This document shows, in pieces, positions 27,411-34,116 of a stretch of 64,000 nt of DNA. Under the pieces are notes generated by a model. The model was given only the letters and a program-made list of their open reading frames with translations. It was not told where the DNA came from and made no database searches. How positions within the stretch are numbered: position 1 is the first letter of the stretch; each line of letters begins with the position of its first letter. Location of the stretch: assembly GCF_022024175.1 (NCBI RefSeq), contig NZ_CP091794.1, positions 2,356,001 through 2,420,000 on the forward strand, given 5' to 3'. This DNA is from Prevotella communis. Its GTDB lineage: Bacteria > Bacteroidota > Bacteroidia > Bacteroidales > Bacteroidaceae. The position numbers and the translations under genes are program-made.

Positions 27411-27821
27411 ATGGGATTTCATATCAAGAACAACTACGGACCCAACATCGAGGTGAACGCTGGCGGCAAATTGACGCTGGTGCAAGACAAGAACGGGCTG
27501 TGGCATACGGTGGAAGAAGCCGAGATTCAGGAGGCAGAATATAAAGAGTTGCCTGAAGTTCTCGCTACAGATAAAGCTATGGCTTTATGGCGGAAGGCGC
27601 AGCAGGCGGGCTACGTGGATGAGCACTACCAGCCCTTGATATCGCGGACGCAGGCGGCACTGTTGGCCGATGCGATGGCGGAGCGACTGGGCATCAAAGA
27701 GAAGTGGAAGGTGTTCGAGGGCTTCTGGAATCGGAATTACATGCGAAGTGATTATAACTTGGCCCTTACCAGAAAGAAAACGCTCGACTTTCTAGACGAA
27801 CTGAAGGTGTTGTTTGATTAA
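27411..27821 (+). CDS. Unknown protein sharing a GPNIE motif with its neighbour
   Basis: 136 residues. Residues about 3-22 (IKNNYGPNIEVNAGGKLTL) match the C-terminal motif of the upstream protein, as if the two are tethered to the same partner. The remainder is mainly helical (RTQAALLADAMAERLGIKEKWKVFEGFW) with a basic segment and no identifiable domain. The gene starts 3 bp after the stop of the HIRAN-like gene and ends 7 bp before a bidirectional terminator. Function not recognised. Confidence 0.55.
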   Translation: MGFHIKNNYGPNIEVNAGGKLTLVQDKNGLWHTVEEAEIQEAEYKELPEVLATDKAMALWRKAQQAGYVDEHYQPLISRTQAALLADAMAERLGIKEKWKVFEGFWNRNYMRSDYNLALTRKKTLDFLDELKVLFD

Positions 27822-27827
27822 GAAGCG

Positions 27828-27859
27828 AAAAGTCCCGGTGCTCACGCATCAGGACTTTT
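27828..27859. terminator. Bidirectional terminator between the GPNIE gene and hicB
   Basis: AAAAGTCC (27828-27835) and GGACTTTT (27852-27859), 8-bp stem and 16-nt loop. The A and T tracts flank it on both sides and the genes converge on it. Confidence 0.75.
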
Positions 27860-27900
27860 ACTGTTCTTGTTCTTGTTTTATGAAATACATCCGTGCCATC

Positions 27901-28302
27901 CTAACGGAAAGACGCGGCTTGCAGATCCTTAGTAATACTTGCCATGCAGGCAGTCAGACGCTCATAAGTCTTTTCACCTGCCGTTTTGATACCCCGTGTG
28001 TACTGGCGCATCAGCGAAGGATTGATTCCAGCGCGCTTGGCAACCTCTGTGACATTCAAAAAAGAAAAGTAGTCGAAGAACGACTGCAAATCATACTGAT
28101 AGCGGAACTCTACTTGCTCAGCCGTCTTCCCGCTTTCTTCGTAGTCTGCCTTAGCCTCTTCCAGACAAGCCAGTAAGTCGTCCTTGGCCTCCTTCACAGT
28201 CTGGCCTGCTGCATTCAGTCCCGCGCCATAGACATCCTTTTCTGTGTGGCACCAGAATGTGCCGTCGGATGCCTGCGATACTATCACTAATACTTTCCTC
28301 AT
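27901..28302 (-). CDS. hicB: HicB-family antitoxin-like protein with HTH domain (no HicA seen)
   Basis: 133 residues from ATG 28302; an earlier in-frame ATG at 28341 is excluded by the promoter. The N-terminal HicB fold (about 1-62) has GTFWCHTEKDVYGAGLNAAGQTVKEAKDDL, which is the typical G-x-G-x-T-x-x-E/D-A pattern. An HTH of the XRE type follows (about 85-120, TEVAKRAGINPSLMRQYTRG). HicB normally neutralises the HicA RNase and represses its own operon. No HicA reading frame is present on either side, so it may be an orphan regulator. The promoter carries a 14-bp inverted repeat suited to autoregulation. Confidence 0.75.
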   Translation of the reverse strand: MRKVLVIVSQASDGTFWCHTEKDVYGAGLNAAGQTVKEAKDDLLACLEEAKADYEESGKTAEQVEFRYQYDLQSFFDYFSFLNVTEVAKRAGINPSLMRQYTRGIKTAGEKTYERLTACMASITKDLQAASFR

Positions 28303-28310
28303 AGACGGTG

Positions 28311-28342
28311 CAAAAGTAACAAAAAAGTTATAAACAAACAAA
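28311..28342 (-). promoter_or_regulatory. hicB promoter
   Basis: Minus strand TTTG (28342-28339), 20-nt spacer, TACTTTTG (28318-28311). The start is about three bases before the ATG at 28302, so the mRNA is almost leaderless. Confidence 0.7.
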
Positions 28343-28364
28343 TTATTTGGTAACTTTTTTGTTA
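28317..28364. promoter_or_regulatory. Inverted repeat overlapping the hicB promoter (putative operator)
   Basis: TAACAAAAAAGTTA (28317-28330) and TAACTTTTTTGTTA (28351-28364) are perfect 14-bp inverted repeats with a 20-bp gap. The first covers the spacer and the end of the -7 box, so occupation should block transcription. Since each arm is also nearly palindromic, two dimers could bind. Confidence 0.6.
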
Positions 28365-28396
28365 TACTACCATATTTTTAACTATTCAGACCGTAG

Positions 28397-28422
28397 TACC
28401 CACGCGTGGTACCCCTAAGGGG
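28397..28422. other. Paired small hairpins upstream of the M15 peptidase gene
   Basis: TACC (28397-28400) and GGTA (28408-28411) flank CACGCGTG, and immediately after comes CCCCT-A-AGGGG (28412-28422). They precede the -7 box TAACTTTG (28445-28452) that should drive the M15 gene. The function of the structure is unknown. Confidence 0.4.
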
Positions 28423-28444
28423 AGTAGGAATCGGAGAATACCCC

Positions 28445-28452
28445 TAACTTTG
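28445..28452 (+). promoter_or_regulatory. -7 box of the M15 peptidase gene
   Basis: TAACTTTG, giving a start near 28459 and a leader of about 58 nt. There is no clear -33 box. Confidence 0.45.
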
Positions 28453-28517
28453 CCGCCGGAAATCAAAGCTGGCCAGCTCAATCCAACAAACATTATTAAT
28501 TTTAAAATTTTACTGTT

Positions 28518-29003
28518 ATGGCAAAAGAAAATAATAAAACGACAAAGTTAACGCCTCACTTTACACTTGAGGAGATGACGCGCACAGACGAGGAACTGGG
28601 ATATGTGGACCGACAGCGGCAGACGCAGCCGGATGAGCAGGTGATGGAGAACCTGACGAGGGTGTGCCAGTGGCTGGAGATGCTGCGCCAGCGGTGGAAC
28701 GAGCAGTATGGCGAGGGCAACGACCCTGTGATCATCAACAGCGCCTTCCGCTGCAAGGAGCTGAACAGGCTGGTGGGTGGATGCACCACGTCGAACCATC
28801 TCACGGGATGTGCCGCCGACCTGCGGGTCATGGGCAAGGAACAGCTGCTGAGGTATGTGGTGCTGCTGCTCGACATCAGCGACGAGATGCATCAGGACTT
28901 CGACGAGCTGCTCATGGAGCGCAACACCCGCGGCTACTGGCTGCACTTCGCCGTGCGTCCCAAGAACAACCGCAGGAAGATTTCTCTTCTCAATGTGATT
29001 TAA
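28518..29003 (+). CDS. Peptidase M15-like (D-Ala-D-Ala/endolysin type) protein
   Basis: 161 residues without a signal peptide. The metallopeptidase ligands are visible: H94 and D101 in TSNHLTGCAAD and H143 in YWLHFAV, with the substrate-pocket SAFRCKELN at about 75-83. It would cleave peptide cross-links in peptidoglycan. Lack of a signal peptide fits an enzyme used inside the cell or released through a lytic route, as with phage endolysins. It opens a group with an ATPase-like protein, a primase-like protein, an HU-like protein and smalltalk. Confidence 0.8.
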   Translation: MAKENNKTTKLTPHFTLEEMTRTDEELGYVDRQRQTQPDEQVMENLTRVCQWLEMLRQRWNEQYGEGNDPVIINSAFRCKELNRLVGGCTTSNHLTGCAADLRVMGKEQLLRYVVLLLDISDEMHQDFDELLMERNTRGYWLHFAVRPKNNRRKISLLNVI

Positions 29004-29037
29004 AACAACGAATTAAGACGAATTAAACGAATTATTT

Positions 29038-29433
29038 ATGAAACAGACGATAATAATTACGGAGTGCCCTGAGAAGCAGGGCTGGAAAAAGAATACAGAA
29101 CTGTGTATGGACGTGAAGACCTTCCTGAGGAGCGACGCCAGGATGAAGGCGGGCAAGTGCTACCAGGGCGTGCTGAAACGGCACGTGATGTGCGAGGACT
29201 TCAAATACAACGAATACATGACGTTTGTGGAGACCTCTAGTAAGACATGCACCAAGCGCAACCCTCGCATCTTCGAGGGTGAGTATATCACCATCACCCG
29301 GCACAGCGACGGCTCCTACCGTCCTAACCTCCGCCCGATACACATAGGACCAGGCTTCTGCGTGGACAGCTATGCCAGCAGCGTGGGCAACGAACTGATG
29401 TGGGCGTTGGAGGGCCTGGTAGAGGAAAGGTAA
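29038..29433 (+). CDS. Conserved-looking hypothetical protein, 131 residues
   Basis: Starts 35 bp after the M15 gene and ends 209 bp before the ATPase-like gene. No domain was recognised. It is basic and Cys-containing (CMDV, KCYQG, KTCTK) with a C-terminal GNELMWALEGLVEER helix, and has no signal peptide or membrane segment. Its compact charged composition could suit nucleic-acid binding, but that is only impression. Confidence 0.55.
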   Translation: MKQTIIITECPEKQGWKKNTELCMDVKTFLRSDARMKAGKCYQGVLKRHVMCEDFKYNEYMTFVETSSKTCTKRNPRIFEGEYITITRHSDGSYRPNLRPIHIGPGFCVDSYASSVGNELMWALEGLVEER

Positions 29434-29445
29434 AAAGGCTGAGTC

Positions 29446-29594
29446 TATTTCAATTTCAGTTATTTCAATTAAAAAAACAGGGGTCCATACTCGACTTAAT
29501 TATTATATAACTTATTAATATATAGATAGTTACATATATATTTAAAGAAGATTACACCTCTCAAAAACAAACTGAAATAATTGAAATTGAAATA
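29446..29594. repeat. 25-bp inverted repeat flanking an AT-rich 99-bp segment
   Basis: Arms at 29446-29470 (starts TATTTCAATTTCAG) and 29570-29594 are inverted copies identical at 23 of 25 positions. Each arm contains internal ATTTCAATT repeats. The 99-bp core is unusually AT-rich. There is no gene here. Confidence 0.65.
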
Positions 29595-29642
29595 AGGATG
29601 CCCTCCTTAAAAAATATTATTCTTCTAAAAAGCTTATAATCA

Positions 29643-30950
29643 ATGAAATACGATATAACAACAAACAAGGCACCCGAGATGCCTAACCTCGGAAAGGGTA
29701 CAGAATGTATCAAATTGCTGCTCTCACAGGCCTCAAAAGACATGTATGAACCCCTCGTTCCTATGCTATTTCCCTCTCTTGGTGCACATATCAGCGGCGC
29801 GGAATTTCAGTATCCAGACCGCTCATGGAAGGAAATGTGCGGCCAAATGGCACAACTAGTAGGCGATTCGGGGTGTAACAAGGGACAATTGACAGATTTA
29901 GTGAAAGCAATCTGTCGCGATTTTCATGAGCACGACGAGGCTGAGTACAAAAAGTTGCGCGAATGGACGAAGCTATACCACACAAAGAGCAGTAGTAAGG
30001 ATAAGCCCGTGAAGCCAACCATCGCCGTGTTTTTCCCACCGGCCAACACCACCAACGCGGCCTTCATCGACAATGCCGTGGTTCTGGAAGAAATGGGCAA
30101 GTTAACACAATACTTCAACTTCCCGGAAGTGGAGATGGCCGATCTGCTGTGTGGTGGTCATAAGCAAGTGAGCCACCTGCTCCGCAACGTGTATGATATG
30201 GCACAAGCCGGAGCCCTCCGCGCTACGCCAGACGGTGTGAGCGGTAACCCTGTGATGCGTGTAGGCATTACGCTCTCAGGCGTACCCGTCACAGTCCGAT
30301 CGTTCTACAAGAATGAGCTGCTCAACGGCACCTTCGGACGTATGGTCTTTTCCTACAAGCCTCGCGGCAGCCGCAGTGGGCGCATACCGCGAAAGGGAGA
30401 TTTTCCTGACGATTTCTATCAGAAACTTGACGAGTATATGGTCAGACTCAATATCTGCAAGGGGCGCTTCATCATCCGTCCGCTGAACAAGCTCATAGAC
30501 AACCTCGCAGCAGACATGGCCACACTGGCCGACCTGGTAGACGACGATGTGCTGTGGGATGTATCAAAGCGATCACTCGTTTCGGCTTGGAAGGCAGGGT
30601 GTATACTCTGGGCTCTGAACAACCAGACGTGGACAAAGGCCATGGGTGAACTGGTAGAGTGGCTGGTATATCACGACCTGTGGAGCAAGATGCAGATTTT
30701 TGCCGACATGCTGGGCAAGGATGGTGATGTGATGGGCGAGGCGCAACGACGAGGACCGAAGAATATGCTCCAGCAGTTGCCAGACAGCTTTAACGAAGCT
30801 CAGCTACAAGCCCTACGCACGCAGCTCGGTAAAGCACCTGAGGGTACCAAAGGTCAACTAAGCCTATGGTTGCATCGCAAGTTCATCGAGTACTCTGCGC
30901 AAACTGGACTGTACAGCAAGACCGAGGCTTATCTAAAAGGTAATTCGTGA
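29643..30950 (+). CDS. DUF3987-like protein, possible helicase/ATPase partner of a primase
   Basis: 435 residues. A P-loop-like sequence, LVGDSGCNKGQL (about 75-86), deviates from the normal Walker A and lacks the usual GKS/T, so ATP binding is uncertain. The first two-thirds otherwise resemble DUF3987 proteins that lie beside CHC2 primase genes in Bacteroidales. The segment IAVFFPPANTTNAAFIDN and the C-terminal QLPDSFNEAQLQALRTQLG helix are the most conserved-looking parts. No signal peptide. The primase-like gene starts 37 bp after its stop. The name is a family-level guess from context. Confidence 0.55.
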   Translation: MKYDITTNKAPEMPNLGKGTECIKLLLSQASKDMYEPLVPMLFPSLGAHISGAEFQYPDRSWKEMCGQMAQLVGDSGCNKGQLTDLVKAICRDFHEHDEAEYKKLREWTKLYHTKSSSKDKPVKPTIAVFFPPANTTNAAFIDNAVVLEEMGKLTQYFNFPEVEMADLLCGGHKQVSHLLRNVYDMAQAGALRATPDGVSGNPVMRVGITLSGVPVTVRSFYKNELLNGTFGRMVFSYKPRGSRSGRIPRKGDFPDDFYQKLDEYMVRLNICKGRFIIRPLNKLIDNLAADMATLADLVDDDVLWDVSKRSLVSAWKAGCILWALNNQTWTKAMGELVEWLVYHDLWSKMQIFADMLGKDGDVMGEAQRRGPKNMLQQLPDSFNEAQLQALRTQLGKAPEGTKGQLSLWLHRKFIEYSAQTGLYSKTEAYLKGNS

Positions 30951-30987
30951 AATTCGTTTTAATTCGTTGTTTAAAGAAATCGCTATT

Positions 30988-31947
30988 ATGGATAAAAACG
31001 AACTTCAAAAGCTCCGCGAACTCCCCATTGAGGGAGTCGCTGAGCGACTTGGACTGCGGGTTGTGCATCACAAGGCTCTGTGCCCGTTTCATGCTGACAA
31101 CCACCCCAGCCTATCGTTTAAGGTAAGCAAGAATACATACCGGTGTTTTGTGTGCGGGGCCAGCGGCGGACCAATCGATTTGGTGATGAAGCACCTGAAT
31201 CTAGATTTCAAGGCTGCCTGCCGATGGTTGGCCGACGAACATAACATAATCCTTGAAGAATGGAAACCTCAGACATCAGACATCAGCCCTCAGACATCCT
31301 TCGACGGGAGTAGGTACGAACGATTCTTTGAGCATCCTTTCTTGAATGACGAGGCACGTCATTTTCTCTTTGAGGAGCGACGGCTGGACCCGAGGGTAAT
31401 ACGCTGGTGCCGCCTCACCTCATGGAAAGACCGTCAGGGGGTGCCTTGGCTGCAGATACCCTATTATGACCGTGAGGGACGGTTGGTGGGCGTGCAGAAC
31501 CGCAACCTGGTGCGTGGCGCCCTGCCCCGCTTCCGCTTCCCGCAGGGCTCGCAATGTGGCATCTACAACCTGCCAGTCCTGAACCTGCTTCGTCCGGGCG
31601 AACAGCTCTTCATCACGGAGGGTGCCTCCGACTGCTGGGCCATGCTCTCTGCCGGTCACAAGGCCATCGCGATTCCATCGGCAACGTTGCTCTCCAAGAG
31701 AGATATAGAATTGCTAAACTCTATATACTCCCCTCCATCACAGGGAAAGGCTACGGGTAGGCGCGTCAGCGGGAATGGGGAAGGGGGTGGGTCTTTGTTT
31801 CACATGTACCCCGATCGCGACGCCCCTGGCGAGCGTCTGTTCCTGCAGCTGAAGGAGGTGCTGCCGTCGCTGGTGCACCATCAGTTGCCGCCCGACTGCA
31901 AGGACTTCTCCGACTATTTTCTGAAGCGAAAAATATCTGAAAAATAA
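30988..31947 (+). CDS. CHC2 zinc-finger and Toprim domain primase-like protein
   Basis: 319 residues from ATG 30988; an earlier in-frame ATG at 30967 adds seven residues without conservation. Zinc ligands C32, H35, C53 and C56 in CPFHADNHPS and RCFVCGASGG define a DnaG-type CHC2 finger. The Toprim fold (about 205-300) has the catalytic glutamate E211 in FITEGASD and the acidic MYPDRDAPG motif. This is the set for a primer synthase or nicking enzyme, but the full RNA-polymerase domain of DnaG is missing, so it is a small replication-type protein of a mobile island. A repeat-word (QTSDISPQTS, 95-104) and a palindromic repeat remnant (about 245-270) are translated in frame in loops. Confidence 0.82.
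   Translation: MDKNELQKLRELPIEGVAERLGLRVVHHKALCPFHADNHPSLSFKVSKNTYRCFVCGASGGPIDLVMKHLNLDFKAACRWLADEHNIILEEWKPQTSDISPQTSFDGSRYERFFEHPFLNDEARHFLFEERRLDPRVIRWCRLTSWKDRQGVPWLQIPYYDREGRLVGVQNRNLVRGALPRFRFPQGSQCGIYNLPVLNLLRPGEQLFITEGASDCWAMLSAGHKAIAIPSATLLSKRDIELLNSIYSPPSQGKATGRRVSGNGEGGGSLFHMYPDRDAPGERLFLQLKEVLPSLVHHQLPPDCKDFSDYFLKRKISEK
31267..31300 (+). repeat. Repeat word inside the primase gene
   Basis: CAGACATCAGACATCAG is repeated to give PQTSDISPQTS between the zinc finger and the Toprim part. The period of about 10 bp is typical of the low-complexity words seen elsewhere. Confidence 0.5.
31727..31795. repeat. Decayed paired-palindrome repeat in the primase gene (copy D)
   Basis: Starts ACTCCCCTCCATCACAGGGAA and ends GGGGGTGGGTCTT, as in the right half of copies A and B, but a G-rich stretch of about 30 bp replaces the clean palindrome. 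It lies between the Toprim motifs and still keeps the reading frame. This is a weaker match than A to C. Confidence 0.5.
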
Positions 31948-31982
31948 TTACGGAAAGACTTGCGTATTTCAGGATTTTTTTG

Positions 31983-31990
31983 TACCTTTG
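31983..31990 (+). promoter_or_regulatory. -7 box of the HU-like gene
   Basis: TACCTTTG, with a start near 31997 and a leader of about 140 nt. The leader holds two copies of GAGAAACGACG (32001 and 32025 regions) and a GAAAC-GAC-GTTTC hairpin. Confidence 0.55.
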
Positions 31991-32138
31991 TAGTGTCAAT
32001 AAGAGAAACGACGAGTTGCGATGAGAGAAACGACGTTTCGCCTATAGAGAAAGGTCGAGTTGCTCTTTAAGACAACGAGAAGTGGAACTTTAGACAATAG
32101 AACCTTAATATTTAACAACCAAAAAAAACATTACAACA

Positions 32139-32690
32139 ATGGGAGAAATTCAAATTCAGAAAGTTCAGCGTACCGTACAGGTAAAGGATGCTGACAACAC
32201 TCGCAAGAAAGTACAGAAGACCTACGGCAAGATTATCTATCGTAAAACCCTGACGCTGGACGACATGGCCGAGCACATCATGAAGCACGGTTCTGTGTAT
32301 ACCGAAGACGTCGTCATCGGTGTGATCACCAAGCTGAAGAACTGCATGCAGGAGATGCTGGCCGACGGTCATAAGGTGAAGCTCGACGGCATCGGCACGC
32401 TGTACCCCACCCTGACCAGCGCAGGTGTAGACAACGCCAAGGACTTCAGCGCCACGGAGAACGTCACCCGCATCGGCATCGCCTTCCTGGCCGACCAGAG
32501 CCGCAAGTCCATGTACAAGGCACGCTCTATGCGTGAGGCCGTGAACCTGAGTACCAGCGTGTACAGCGAGCTGACGGGCGAAGAGACCGGAGGCGGAAAC
32601 ACGGAGTCAGGGAACAACGGAGGCACGGAGAACGGCGGCGGCAGTTCTAGCTCCGAGTCTGGCAACGGCGGCGGTCCCGTCAATCCTTAA
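32139..32690 (+). CDS. HU-like DNA-binding protein with Gly/Asn-rich tail
   Basis: 183 residues. An HU-like fold covers about 1-115 (KIIYRKTLTLDDMAEHIMKHG, GHKVKLDGIGTLYPTL), which would bend or coat DNA as a dimer. The last 40 residues are Gly/Asn/Ser/Glu-rich (TGGGNTESGNNGGTENGGGSSSSES), giving a flexible tail. The HU-like proteins of Bacteroidales mobile islands commonly have this tail and are followed by smalltalk, as here. Confidence 0.75.
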   Translation: MGEIQIQKVQRTVQVKDADNTRKKVQKTYGKIIYRKTLTLDDMAEHIMKHGSVYTEDVVIGVITKLKNCMQEMLADGHKVKLDGIGTLYPTLTSAGVDNAKDFSATENVTRIGIAFLADQSRKSMYKARSMREAVNLSTSVYSELTGEETGGGNTESGNNGGTENGGGSSSSESGNGGGPVNP

Positions 32691-32729
32691 GGATTAAACA
32701 TTAAAGATTAAACATTAAAATTCTGAACC

Positions 32730-32825
32730 ATGAAGAACAAGACATTTTGGAAATTCGCGATTCAAACAGCCATTAGTGTGCTGTCGGCCATCGCAACGGC
32801 ACTGGGAGTGACCTCGTGCATGTGA
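32730..32825 (+). CDS. Smalltalk-type mini-protein
   Basis: 31 residues, MKNKTFWKFAIQTAISVLSA then ATALGVTSCM. It has the small hydrophobic N-terminus, ISVLSAIATALG core and terminal TSC of the 'smalltalk' family, which is a standard companion of HU-like and peptidase genes in Bacteroidales. Function unknown. Too short for normal gene calling. Confidence 0.8.
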   Translation: MKNKTFWKFAIQTAISVLSAIATALGVTSCM

Positions 32826-32890
32826 TACATTCTTTTAGTCGGCCTGCGGCCTTTGTAAAAGCGGCAAAGCCGAGCGAAACATGAAACATT

Positions 32891-32932
32891 TAAAAAAACG
32901 GCTCCTGAGGCGGAATGCTTCGGGAGCCGTTG
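32891..32932 (-). terminator. Terminator of the cydAB operon
   Basis: On the minus strand AACGGCTCC (32931-32923) pairs with GGAGCCGTT (32905-32897), with inner base pairs GA/TC and GC/GC. A run of seven T follows. It lies 18 bp from the cydB stop. The plus strand has no good T run after it, so it mainly serves cydB. Confidence 0.82.
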
Positions 32933-32949
32933 TTATATTAAAAGAGGTA

Positions 32950-34116
32950 TTAATAGGCGTGGTCGTCGGACGCAATCTCGTCACGGTCTATCTTCTTGCT
33001 GTCTATCTGGCGCCAGGCATAGACGATGTAGGCAAGGACGAAGGGAACGAGGAGCGACACCCAGAACATGGTGTTGAGGGTGAAATAACTGCTGCATGAG
33101 TTCTCGAGCGTCAGCGACGACTGGAGGTCGGCCGTGGAGGGATAATAGGCGGTGTGGTTCCAGGCTGACATCAGGAGCAGGGGCGTCACGGTGAGCACGG
33201 TGCCGATGCCGGCAGGCCAAATGCCGTTTGATTTGAGATTTAAGGTTGGAGATTTGAGGTTTATCAACTCACTTCCTATTCCCCAGAGCACCAGGACGAC
33301 GCCGAGGAGCATCACGGCGGTGAGATACCACATATCCAGCATGTTGTTCAGGTATTTGTTGGGCTCCATGAAAATCAGGCCGCTGTCGTCGTAGGCATAG
33401 CCGTCCTTCAGAAGCAGATGGACCAGATAGACCACGAAGAGCACCACGAAGACGAAGGCGGCACCAGCCAGCTGATAGCGACTGCGGGTGCGGATGGTCT
33501 CGTCGGCGATATTGTTCATGGTGTACAGGATGCCCAGCGTACGGGCCAGGAAGAGCACGGCCACGGCGAAGACGAGTATCCACGGATTGAGCAGGGCATC
33601 AAGGCCATGAGAGGCGTTGGCCCAGTGACTAATAACAGGCGACAGGGCATCGGCATCAATCATATTCCCTTTCTCCACGATGAAATTGGAGCCCTCGAAG
33701 AAGGTGGCCACGGCGCCGCCCAGGAGCAGGGGACCCAGGATGCCATTGAGCACCAGGAAGCACTGGAAGGTCTTGGGACCGAGGAAATTGCCCAGCTTAT
33801 TTTGGAACTCATAGCTCACGGCCTGCAGCACGAAGGTGAAGAGGATGAGCATCCACAGCCAGTAGGCACCGCCGAAGCTGGTGGAATAGAACAGGGGGAA
33901 AGAGGCGAAGAAAGCACCGCCGAAGGTGACCAGCGTGGTGAACGTGAACTCCCACTTACGACCGGTGGAATTGATGAGCAGGCGACGCTCGTCGGGTGTC
34001 TTTCCCAACTGGAATATCATGGAGTTGGCTCCCTGTACGAAGAGCAGGAAGACGAGTAGTGCTCCCAACAGTGATACGATGAAGCACCAGTAATGTTGCA
34101 AGAATTCGTAAGTCAT
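32950..34116 (-). CDS. cydB: Cytochrome bd oxidase subunit II
   Basis: 388 residues with eight to nine membrane helices. The N-terminus (FIVSLLGALLVFLLFVQGANSMIF) includes the family-typical QGANSM. The start overlaps the last 4 bp of cydA. A stretch (INLKSPTLNLKSN, about 290-303) is written by a repeat word and falls in a hydrophilic loop between helices. With CydA it reduces oxygen to water at low oxygen, taking electrons from quinol. A terminator ends the operon. Confidence 0.93.
   Translation of the reverse strand: MTYEFLQHYWCFIVSLLGALLVFLLFVQGANSMIFQLGKTPDERRLLINSTGRKWEFTFTTLVTFGGAFFASFPLFYSTSFGGAYWLWMLILFTFVLQAVSYEFQNKLGNFLGPKTFQCFLVLNGILGPLLLGGAVATFFEGSNFIVEKGNMIDADALSPVISHWANASHGLDALLNPWILVFAVAVLFLARTLGILYTMNNIADETIRTRSRYQLAGAAFVFVVLFVVYLVHLLLKDGYAYDDSGLIFMEPNKYLNNMLDMWYLTAVMLLGVVLVLWGIGSELINLKSPTLNLKSNGIWPAGIGTVLTVTPLLLMSAWNHTAYYPSTADLQSSLTLENSCSSYFTLNTMFWVSLLVPFVLAYIVYAWRQIDSKKIDRDEIASDDHAY
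33230..33262. repeat. Repeat word inside cydB
   Basis: Minus strand AACCTCAAATCTCCAACCTT then AAATCTCAAATC, translated as INLKSPTLNLKS in a loop. The same word occurs in the GH2 gene near 5985-6009. Confidence 0.55.
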
